In this document: positions 1 to 5,088 of the stretch, piece by piece
Numbering within the stretch: position 1 is the first letter of the stretch
Layout of the letters: every line of letters begins with the position of its first letter
DNA from: an uncultured Clostridia bacterium
Lineage (GTDB): Bacteria > Bacillota > Clostridia > TANB77 > CAG-508
Length of the DNA: 5,088 nucleotides
Direction of reading: 5' to 3'
Assembly: GCA_934167225.1 (NCBI GenBank)
Contig: CAKPLD010000071.1
Coordinates: forward strand, 1 to 5,088
Made by a program: the position numbers and the translations under genes
The notes under the pieces: generated by a model
Database searches by the model: none
The model's input: the letters and a program-made list of their open reading frames with translations, nothing else
Told to the model about the DNA's origin: nothing

Positions 1-1848
1 TTTTGGAATAATCAAGTTAAGAAAAAAATAGAATCATTAAAATTAAATGGAAAAAAATTTACAACAATATATATGTCATTATATGGAATATCAAACTTAG
101 AAGAAATAAGCAAAAAAATATTTATGGAAACATCACAGCTTATGGACAAAAATTTAAGAAGATATATGACAGCAAATAAAATAACCACAATTCCAGAATA
201 TGCAAAAACAGGAATAGACATGGCAAATTTCTTTGGTTCATCATCAAATGGAGGAAGAATAGACTATGACGAATTTTTCTCAACAGATGATAAAGTCCTA
301 TGTTTTGACGACTTGGAAAGAGCGAATGTAGATGTTATAGATATACTAGGATACATAAATAATTTTGTTGAACATGACCATATAAAAACAATAATAATAT
401 GTAATGAAAAGGAATTATCAACAAAAATAAAAAACAGTAATTTGGAGATGAAAACTTTTATTGCCACATATCTGTTAGACAAGCAAGGCGAATTAAACAA
501 AACAGACAAACCAATGGTTGAAAAAATACAAGACAAAATAGAGCATGTTTTCGATAAAGCCATAGATTATGAAAGAATAAAAGAAAAACTAATTGGAGAA
601 ACCTTTGAATATGCACCACAATTTGATTATATAATAAATGGAATCTTCATGAGGTTTGAACAAAATAGAGATTTAATAAGGTTTCTAAGAGAAAATACAA
701 AACTTATAATTGCTACATTTAAAAAAAGTGGTACAAGAAATTTACGTATTTTAAAACATGCTTTAAATGACTTTAGCAAGATATATGAAGAAGTAAGTAA
801 TTTATATCCAAATACAAATTATAGAGCAATGCAAGCGATGTTAATATTTACAATTGCCGTATCTTTCGAAATAAAAGCAGGAAAAATAACAAAGGAAAAA
901 TTTAAAAATATAAAAGATAATGAAGAATATAAATCAATACTTGTTTCATCAAGAGTATTAATGGATAATAGGCAATTTTATATAAAAGAATTTGATGAAA
1001 ACTATTATTATAACTTCAAATCTGATTTTAGATTTTTCAAGTTTATAGAATATTATGTAAGAACCAGAATTTTTGATATGAAACTTTTTAAAGAAGAACT
1101 AGAAGCAGTAAATGCAAGTCCAAAATCAAAAAAAGTTCCTTCATACAAAAAAATTCTAGTAGAAGAATACTGGAAGGTTCCAGATGAGAAATTTACACAA
1201 ATAATTGACGAAACATTGGAAGAAGTAAAAAAAGGAGAAATAGAATTAATAGATATTGTAAAACTTTTTGAATATTTTGTTTACTTTTCAAAAAGTGGCT
1301 TAATTAGAAATGATGTTGAAACATTAAAAACGGTATTTTTAAATGGAATGAATTTATCATCTTTACATTCAAAATACTGTGTAAATGTAGAAGAAGAATT
1401 AGGTAAGGTAGTAATAAGAGGAGAAGAACACTATTATGATGAGGATTTAAACGATGTTTTAATTAGATTTAACGAATTAAATAATCAACTATTGGAAAAA
1501 GAATACAGAGAAAAAGCAGATGAAATTTTTAAGTATATTCCAATGAAAATGGAACAATTTTATGAAAGATTTGACAAAGAATGTAGCGATATTCCAATAC
1601 TTAAATATTACGATCCTTTCCAAGTATTCCAAAGAGTTTCTTGTGCTAGCAATGAAGATATTGTTGCAATTAAGGAAAAAATTGTAAAAAGAGCAAAAGA
1701 TTATCCAAAAGTATTAGCAGAGGAAAAGGTTAATCTTGGTAAACTTAAGATGCTAATGGATGAATATATTAGTGGTAAAGATATTACAATTAAGGTAGTT
1801 TTAATGAAAGAATTTTCTAAGGAATTAGGTGAAATAATTAATAGATAA
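1..1848 (+). CDS. KAP-type P-loop NTPase, 5'-truncated by the window edge
   Basis: The reading frame is open from base 1 to the TAA at 1846-1848, giving 615 visible residues. The ATG at 73 is internal: the upstream codons (FWNNQVKKKIES...) fit the stretch that in this family directly follows a Walker A of the GKT(Y/F)FW type, so Walker A should lie a few codons upstream of the window. Visible in order (fragment numbering) are a beta strand IYMSLYG at about 23-29; Walker B VLCFDDLER at about 99-107 with the acidic pair D103-D104; a sensor-1-like strand TIIICNEKE at about 131-139; a conserved-looking YERIKEKLIG at about 190-199; and a sensor-2-like helix TRNLRILKHAL at about 245-255. A long charged, helical C-terminal half of about 350 residues has no recognisable domain. 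I see no membrane segment, so it is probably cytosolic, unlike many KAP proteins. ATP hydrolysis is inferred from family; the biological role is unknown. Relatives in the superfamily include the phage-exclusion protein PifA. Specific function uncertain. Confidence 0.75.
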   Translation, partial: FWNNQVKKKIESLKLNGKKFTTIYMSLYGISNLEEISKKIFMETSQLMDKNLRRYMTANKITTIPEYAKTGIDMANFFGSSSNGGRIDYDEFFSTDDKVLCFDDLERANVDVIDILGYINNFVEHDHIKTIIICNEKELSTKIKNSNLEMKTFIATYLLDKQGELNKTDKPMVEKIQDKIEHVFDKAIDYERIKEKLIGETFEYAPQFDYIINGIFMRFEQNRDLIRFLRENTKLIIATFKKSGTRNLRILKHALNDFSKIYEEVSNLYPNTNYRAMQAMLIFTIAVSFEIKAGKITKEKFKNIKDNEEYKSILVSSRVLMDNRQFYIKEFDENYYYNFKSDFRFFKFIEYYVRTRIFDMKLFKEELEAVNASPKSKKVPSYKKILVEEYWKVPDEKFTQIIDETLEEVKKGEIELIDIVKLFEYFVYFSKSGLIRNDVETLKTVFLNGMNLSSLHSKYCVNVEEELGKVVIRGEEHYYDEDLNDVLIRFNELNNQLLEKEYREKADEIFKYIPMKMEQFYERFDKECSDIPILKYYDPFQVFQRVSCASNEDIVAIKEKIVKRAKDYPKVLAEEKVNLGKLKMLMDEYISGKDITIKVVLMKEFSKELGEIINR

Positions 1849-1855
1849 AATAAAG

Positions 1856-1894
1856 AAAACAGATATGCTATGGTGGCGTATCTGTTTTTGTTTT
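1856..1894 (+). terminator. Intrinsic terminator after the KAP-type NTPase gene
   Basis: A 13-bp stem (1856-1868 with 1876-1888, including one T-G wobble pair) closes a 7-base loop at 1869-1875. The 3' arm runs into a T-rich tail at 1885-1894 interrupted by a single G. It begins 8 bases after the stop codon and separates the NTPase gene from murA. Confidence 0.9.
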
Positions 1895-1913
1895 AGAGCA
1901 ATAAGGACAAAAA

Positions 1914-1943
1914 TTCACAAAAACGCCAAAACTTTCATAAAAT
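1914..1943 (+). promoter_or_regulatory. Probable sigma-A-type promoter of murA
   Basis: A -35 box TTCACA (1914-1919, 5 of 6 consensus) is separated by 18 bases from a -10 box TAAAAT (1938-1943, 5 of 6). A start of transcription near 1950 would give a leader of about 34 bases. An alternative -10, TATAAC at 1943-1948, would be 23 bases from this -35 and fits less well. The upstream terminator makes an independent promoter necessary. The -10 box overlaps the left arm of an inverted repeat. Confidence 0.55.
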
Positions 1944-1970
1944 ATAACAGAAAATAAACTTTTATGAAAG
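1932..1970. repeat. 11-bp perfect inverted repeat in the murA promoter/leader
   Basis: CTTTCATAAAA (1932-1942) is exactly matched by its reverse complement TTTTATGAAAG (1960-1970), with a 17-base spacer. The left arm covers most of the predicted -10 box and the right arm runs into the GAAAGG ribosome-binding sequence (1966-1971). If transcription starts near 1950 the left arm is not in the mRNA, so a DNA-level operator is more plausible than an RNA hairpin. AT-rich composition makes a chance repeat possible. Confidence 0.5.
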
Positions 1971-1983
1971 GAAAAAGAGAAAA

Positions 1984-3237
1984 ATGTCAAATTACATAAT
2001 AGAAGGAGGCAAAAAGTTATGTGGAGAAACTTATGTCTCTGGTTCAAAAAATGCGTCACTTCCTATAATGGCTGCAAGTGTGTTAAATAGAGGAATAACT
2101 AAATTATATAATGTTCCAAATATCCATGATACGCAGATGATGATAGAAATTTTAAAAAACATAGGATGCAAAGTAAAGAAAAATCAAAATAAAATAGTAA
2201 TAGATTCTAGAAATGTAAATAAATTCGAGATACCAGAACACTTAATGAGACAAATGCGTTCATCGGTAATTTTTGCAGGGGCAATTTTGGGAAGATATAA
2301 GAAGGTAACATTTTCGTATCCAGGAGGATGTGATATAGGCTCAAGACCAATTGATCTTCATCTAAAAGGATTTGAAAAATTAGGAACAACGGTAAATCAA
2401 AATTTTGGAAAAATAATATGTGAAACAGAAAAAATACTACCAGCAGAAATAAGTCTGGATTTTCCAAGTGTTGGAGCTACGGAAAATATAATGTTAGCTG
2501 CAATTTTATCAGAGGGAGAAACAAAAATAGTTAATGCAGCAATGGAACCGGAAATTGTAGATTTACAAAATTTCTTAAACAAAATGGGAGCAAAGATTGA
2601 AGGAGCTGGCAGTAATATCATAAAAATAAAAGGTGTAAGAAATTTAAAAGATGTAAGTTATAATGTTATGCCAGATAGAATAGAAGCGGGGACATTATTA
2701 TGTGCGGGGGCAATTACTGGAGGTGAAATAACATTAAAAAAAGTAAAAGCTACTCACATTACACCTGTTTTGAACAAACTTGCAGAAGCGGGCTGTATTA
2801 TTAAATTAAGAGAAAACGAGATTACTTTAAAAGCTCCTAAAAAATTAAAAGCTGTAGATATAAAAACAATGCCTTATCCTGGATTCCCAACAGATATGCA
2901 AGCTATAATAGGTGCAATGCTAAGCGTGGCAAATGGAACATCAATTATTGTGGAGAATATATTTGAAAATAGATATAAATATATGACAGAATTACAAAAA
3001 ATGGGAGCGAAAATAAATGTAGAGGGAAAAACAGCTATTGTAAAAGGTGTGAAGAAATTATATGGAGCTAAAGTTATGGCAACTGATTTAAGAGGTGGAG
3101 CAAGCTTGGTTTTAGCTGGATTGGTGGCTAAAGGAACTACCAATGTTGAAAATATTGAGTATATATTAAGGGGATATGAGAATTTGGATGGAAAACTCAA
3201 AAATTTAGGGGCAGAGATTTATGTTATAAAAGAGTAG
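1984..3237 (+). CDS. murA: UDP-N-acetylglucosamine 1-carboxyvinyltransferase
   Basis: This enzyme transfers enolpyruvate from phosphoenolpyruvate to UDP-GlcNAc in the cytoplasm, the first committed step of peptidoglycan synthesis. The 417-residue product has the usual full length. The substrate-binding K22-N23 pair lies in SGSKN near the N-terminus and keeps E. coli numbering. The active-site loop PGGCDIGSRPIDLH carries the catalytic C116, followed by R121. R92, the SVGATEN segment at 162-168, the catalytic Asp in PTDMQA (D304) and the C-terminal RGYENLDGKL with R396 are all present. Catalytic Cys rather than Asp implies the fosfomycin-sensitive chemistry. ATG 1984 is chosen because the N-terminus aligns without gap and no in-frame ATG lies nearby upstream; the GAAAGG site (1966-1971) is 12 bases away, slightly long. 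Low-GC Gram-positives often carry two paralogues (murA, murZ/murA2); which one this is cannot be decided here. It stands alone between two terminators. Confidence 0.97.
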   Translation: MSNYIIEGGKKLCGETYVSGSKNASLPIMAASVLNRGITKLYNVPNIHDTQMMIEILKNIGCKVKKNQNKIVIDSRNVNKFEIPEHLMRQMRSSVIFAGAILGRYKKVTFSYPGGCDIGSRPIDLHLKGFEKLGTTVNQNFGKIICETEKILPAEISLDFPSVGATENIMLAAILSEGETKIVNAAMEPEIVDLQNFLNKMGAKIEGAGSNIIKIKGVRNLKDVSYNVMPDRIEAGTLLCAGAITGGEITLKKVKATHITPVLNKLAEAGCIIKLRENEITLKAPKKLKAVDIKTMPYPGFPTDMQAIIGAMLSVANGTSIIVENIFENRYKYMTELQKMGAKINVEGKTAIVKGVKKLYGAKVMATDLRGGASLVLAGLVAKGTTNVENIEYILRGYENLDGKLKNLGAEIYVIKE

Positions 3238-3267
3238 TGGAAAGGAGAAATCTTTTCCATTTTTTTT
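3238..3267 (+). terminator. Intrinsic terminator of murA
   Basis: It begins on the base after the murA stop codon. A 9-bp stem (3238-3246 with 3251-3259, one G-T wobble) is capped by a GAAA tetraloop (3247-3250) and followed by eight consecutive T (3260-3267). This is a textbook rho-independent terminator and isolates murA from cmk. Confidence 0.92.
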
Positions 3268-3277
3268 AGTAGACTAA

Positions 3278-3306
3278 TTGAAAAAAATGAATAAATATGA
3301 TATAAA
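3278..3306 (+). promoter_or_regulatory. Sigma-A-type promoter of the cmk-plsC operon
   Basis: TTGAAA (3278-3283, 5 of 6) and TATAAA (3301-3306, 5 of 6) are separated by the ideal 17 bases. The predicted transcription start is near 3313, giving a leader of roughly 27 bases that contains the AGAGGA ribosome site. It lies just downstream of the murA terminator. Confidence 0.75.
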
Positions 3307-3339
3307 CAATATAAATTAAAGAAGAAAAGAGGATAAAGA

Positions 3340-4008
3340 ATGGAATTTATAGTAGCAGTTGACGGTCCCGCCGGAAGCGGAAAAGGAACAATAACAAAAA
3401 TTGTTGGAGAAAAAGAAAACCTAGTATATATAGATACTGGAGCATTGTACAGATGTGTTACATTATCAATGCTTAGAAAAAAAGTAGGATTAGAAGATTT
3501 AGAAAAAATACAAGAAGTACTAAATACAATAGATATAGAATTTAAACAAGAAGAAGATCAAAAAAAGGTCTATTTAAATGGGGAAGATGTATCAAAAGAA
3601 ATAAGGGAGATAGCGGTCAATAAATTTGTATCCCAAGTATCTCATGTAGTAATAGTAAGAGAAGCAATAACAGAGCTTTCAAGAAAAATAGCTAAAGGAA
3701 AACAAGTAATAATGGAAGGAAGAGATATTGGAACAAATGTATTTCCTAAGGCAGATGTAAAAATATATTTAGATGCTTCGCCAGAAGAAAGAGCCAAAAG
3801 AAGACAAAAACAAAATGAAGAAAAAGGAATAAATATACCTTTTCAAGAAATAATAGAAAACATAAAATTTAGAGACAATAACGACAAAACAAGTCCGGTT
3901 GCGCCTTTAAAACAAGCAGAAGATGCTATTTATATAGACTCAAGTAATATGACAATAGAAGAAGTAGCAGAAGAGGTAATAAAAATAATACATCAAAAAA
4001 GAGGATAG
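3340..4008 (+). CDS. cmk: Cytidylate kinase (CMP/dCMP kinase)
   Basis: Cmk phosphorylates CMP and dCMP with ATP, recycling CMP released by RNA turnover and lipid synthesis into CDP. The 222 residues are the normal bacterial size. Walker A is GPAGSGKGT at 9-17 (K15), followed by YIDTGALYR at 30-38, the NMP-binding region with GEDVSKEIR at 81-89, R107, the GRDIGT motif at 127-132 (R128, D129), the arginine-rich lid RAKRR at 151-155, and RDNND at 178-182 followed by APLKQAEDAIYID. The position matching E. coli R188, normally Arg in the RDxxDxxR signature, is Ser185 here; K183 is nearby. The start is well fixed: an in-frame TAA lies at 3334-3336 and AGAGGA (3328-3333) is 6 bases upstream of the ATG. 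The Walker A codons are unusually GC-rich for this genome. It is the first gene of an operon with plsC. Confidence 0.96.
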   Translation: MEFIVAVDGPAGSGKGTITKIVGEKENLVYIDTGALYRCVTLSMLRKKVGLEDLEKIQEVLNTIDIEFKQEEDQKKVYLNGEDVSKEIREIAVNKFVSQVSHVVIVREAITELSRKIAKGKQVIMEGRDIGTNVFPKADVKIYLDASPEERAKRRQKQNEEKGINIPFQEIIENIKFRDNNDKTSPVAPLKQAEDAIYIDSSNMTIEEVAEEVIKIIHQKRG

Positions 4009-4021
4009 AAAGGAATAAAAA

Positions 4022-4621
4022 ATGTATAAAATAGCAAGAGTAATATGTAATTTTTTTATATTTATATACTGTAAAATAGTATATAGAGCCAAAATAGTTG
4101 GAACAGAAAATATACCCAAAACAGGAGCAGTAATGTTTTGTGCTAACCACAAAAGCTTTTTAGATCCGCCACTATTAGAAGTAACATGTAAGAGAAAAGA
4201 CACAAGATTTGTAGCAAAAGAAGAGCTTACCAAAAATAAATTTTTGGCTTTTTTAGGAAGAGTATATGATGTAATTCTAGTAAAGAGAAATGATAAAGAC
4301 TTTGGACCAATGAAAGAATCTTTAAAGACATTAAAAGAAGGAAAATGTTTAGCAATATTTCCAGAGGGAACAAGAAATGGATTAAAAAAAGGTTTAAAAC
4401 CCAAAACAGGTGTTGCATATTTTGCTTTAAATTCTGATGCCATAGTAATACCAGTTGGAATAAAAGGAGGAGAAAAGCCTTTTAAAAAAGCAACAATTAC
4501 ATATGGTAAGCCTCTAGATTTGGAAGGATATAAAGGAAATAAAGAACTAAAAAAGAATAAAGAAATTTTGACAGAGGTTACTGGCAAGATAATGGAAAAA
4601 ATAATTGAATTGGCAGAATAA
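4022..4621 (+). CDS. plsC: 1-acyl-sn-glycerol-3-phosphate acyltransferase
   Basis: PlsC acylates lysophosphatidic acid at position 2 to make phosphatidic acid, the precursor of membrane phospholipids, at the cytoplasmic face of the membrane. The 199-residue protein carries the four LPLAT motifs: NHKSFLD at 42-48 (catalytic H43 and D48), VILVKRND at 84-91 (R89), FPEGTRN at 113-119 and VIPVGI at 142-147. A hydrophobic segment at about 7-20 probably anchors it. The length is slightly short but normal for compact Firmicutes PlsC. The start is decided by an in-frame TAA at 4016-4018 and by AAAGGA (4009-4014) 7 bases before the ATG. Only 13 bases separate it from cmk, and the ribosome site directly follows the cmk stop codon, so the two are co-transcribed. 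The exact acyl-acceptor preference cannot be read from the sequence. cmk-plsC adjacency is recurrent in Clostridia; the ispH and rpsA genes that often follow are absent here. Confidence 0.93.
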   Translation: MYKIARVICNFFIFIYCKIVYRAKIVGTENIPKTGAVMFCANHKSFLDPPLLEVTCKRKDTRFVAKEELTKNKFLAFLGRVYDVILVKRNDKDFGPMKESLKTLKEGKCLAIFPEGTRNGLKKGLKPKTGVAYFALNSDAIVIPVGIKGGEKPFKKATITYGKPLDLEGYKGNKELKKNKEILTEVTGKIMEKIIELAE

Positions 4622-4658
4622 AAGAGAAGTAATTAAAAGAGAATTACTTCTCTTTTTT
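4621..4658 (+). terminator. Intrinsic terminator of the cmk-plsC operon
   Basis: A perfect 14-bp stem (4621-4634 with 4642-4655) has a 7-base loop (4635-4641) and a run of six T (4653-4658), three of which form the end of the stem. The first stem base is the last base of the plsC stop codon, so terminator and gene end are fused. The T-run directly abuts the GC-rich palindrome that follows. Confidence 0.92.
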
Positions 4659-4729
4659 GCCTCCCCATTCGGGGACGGTTCTTAAATGGGGATTCCCCAT
4701 TTAAGAACCGTCCCCGAATGGGGAGGCAA
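4657..4729. repeat. Perfect 73-bp GC-rich palindrome, REPIN-like element
   Basis: Two 36-base arms (4657-4692 and 4694-4729) are exact reverse complements around a single central T at 4693. The inner 69 bases (4659-4727) form the GC-rich core; the outermost T/A pairs may be flanking sequence. Each arm can also fold by itself: CCCCATT (4663-4669) pairs with AATGGGG (4685-4691) around a 15-base loop that holds GGGGACGGTTCTT. That makes it two inverted copies of one hairpin unit, the layout of REPINs mobilised by RAYT/Y1 (IS200-like) transposases. GGGGACGGTTCT-type repeats are, from memory, widespread in Firmicutes next to such transposase genes. No transposase and no clear target duplication are visible. 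GC content contrasts sharply with its surroundings, which suggests insertion. It could also act as a transcript barrier or mRNA 3'-end stabiliser; the T-rich stretch 4732-4740 follows its right arm. Confidence 0.8.
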
Positions 4730-4766
4730 CGTTTTTGTTTTTACAAGGAGATTTCAAAATTTTATG

Positions 4767-4796
4767 TTGACAATATCCACAGAACAGTAGTATAAT
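4767..4796 (+). promoter_or_regulatory. Consensus sigma-A promoter of typA
   Basis: TTGACA (4767-4772) and TATAAT (4791-4796) both match consensus at all six positions, with an 18-base spacer. Transcription should start near 4803, giving a leader of about 32 bases with the AAGGAGA ribosome site (4820-4826). Such a near-perfect match suggests strong constitutive expression. Confidence 0.9.
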
Positions 4797-4834
4797 ATAA
4801 AAGTTAAAAAAGAGAGAAAAAGGAGAAATAAAAA

Positions 4835-5088
4835 ATGAATAACGAAAAAATAAGAAACATAGCAATAATAGCACACGTAGATCATGGAAAAACGACACTA
4901 GTAGATAGTTTGTTAAAACAAAGCCATGTATTTAGAGACAACGAACAGGTTCAAGACAGAGTAATGGATTCAAATGACCTAGAAAAAGAAAGAGGAATTA
5001 CAATTCTTTCTAAAAATACATCAGTAATGTATAAAGATATTAAAATAAATATAGTAGATACACCAGGACATGCTGATTTTGGTGGAGA
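4835..5088 (+). CDS. typA: Ribosome-associated GTPase TypA/BipA, 3'-truncated by the window edge
   Basis: TypA (BipA) is a translational GTPase of the EF-G-like class that binds the 70S ribosome and supports ribosome assembly and stress or cold adaptation. Only the first 84 residues are present of a family length near 600. The G domain is clear: G1 AHVDHGKTT at 13-21 (K19, T20), the switch-I/G2 segment ERGITIL at 52-58 (T56), and G3 DTPGHADFGG at 75-84. The signature QDRVMDSNDLEKERGITIL at 40-58 distinguishes TypA from EF-G, LepA and TetM, which have different residues before the RGITI motif. The start is secure: an in-frame TAA lies at 4829-4831 and AAGGAGA (4820-4826) is 8 bases upstream. 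It is monocistronic at its 5' end, with its own strong promoter. Confidence 0.95.
   Translation, partial: MNNEKIRNIAIIAHVDHGKTTLVDSLLKQSHVFRDNEQVQDRVMDSNDLEKERGITILSKNTSVMYKDIKINIVDTPGHADFGG

Noticed and set aside
73..75. ATG at 73 as the start of the KAP-type NTPase
   Set aside because: The same frame is open to base 1, the preceding 24 residues fit the family, and no ribosome site precedes this ATG. The true start lies upstream of the window.
1964..1999. 11-codon open frame beginning in the murA leader and overlapping the murA start
   Set aside because: It has no ribosome site of its own, is very short, and its codons are simply the murA Shine-Dalgarno region and first codons read in another frame.
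2874..3200. 108-codon minus-strand frame inside murA
   Set aside because: It is entirely antisense to murA codons encoding conserved catalytic motifs, so it is a shadow frame.
3940..4587. 215-codon open frame on the minus strand opposite cmk-plsC
   Set aside because: It is antisense to the well-supported plsC, its product is a hydrophobic, Phe/Ser/Leu-rich composition typical of reverse-complemented AT-rich coding DNA, and it has no recognisable domain.
4659..4727. Riboswitch or T-box leader for typA
   Set aside because: The palindrome lies upstream of the typA promoter (4767-4796), so it is not in the typA transcript, and the remaining leader of about 32 bases is too short for a known riboswitch.
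4657..4729. Single pair of CRISPR-like repeats
   Set aside because: The two GC-rich units are inverted and adjacent with no spacer, and there is no further copy in the window, so this is a palindrome and not an array.
4701..4898. 65-codon minus-strand frame running through the palindrome and the typA start
   Set aside because: It overlaps a repeat, a consensus promoter and a real gene start on the other strand, and shows no domain or conserved motif.

Overview
The window looks like a piece of chromosome from a low-GC Gram-positive bacterium, most likely a member of the Clostridia. The DNA is strongly AT-rich (about 30% GC by eye). All five genes lie on the + strand, AGG-type ribosome sites precede the four visible starts, and promoters are sigma-A-like. 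The protein sequences (MurA, Cmk, PlsC, TypA) are of Firmicutes style. No genus can be named from the sequence alone.

Layout. Bases 1-1848 hold the 3' part of a large soluble P-loop NTPase of the KAP type. Its start and Walker A motif lie just upstream of the window, and it ends at a strong intrinsic terminator (1856-1894). murA (1984-3237) follows with its own promoter and its own terminator (3238-3267). A second good promoter (3278-3306) drives a two-gene operon, cmk (3340-4008) and plsC (4022-4621), which ends in a 14-bp-stem terminator that begins inside the plsC stop codon. Between that terminator and the next promoter sits a GC-rich, perfect 73-bp palindrome (4657-4729), which resembles a REP/REPIN-type mobile repeat. 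A consensus promoter (4767-4796) then leads into the 5' end of typA/bipA, cut off by the window end.

How the genes relate. Four are housekeeping genes: the first committed step of peptidoglycan synthesis (MurA), CMP/dCMP phosphorylation for nucleotide and CDP-lipid supply (Cmk), the acyl transfer that makes phosphatidic acid (PlsC), and a ribosome-associated GTPase (TypA). They are separate transcription units apart from cmk-plsC. The KAP-type NTPase is the accessory gene; members of its superfamily occur in phage-exclusion and other conflict systems, but nothing visible here proves such a role. The most unusual items are the palindrome, the NTPase, an 11-bp inverted repeat in the murA promoter/leader, and a Ser in place of a conserved Arg in Cmk. 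No complete undescribed system is demonstrable in this window.
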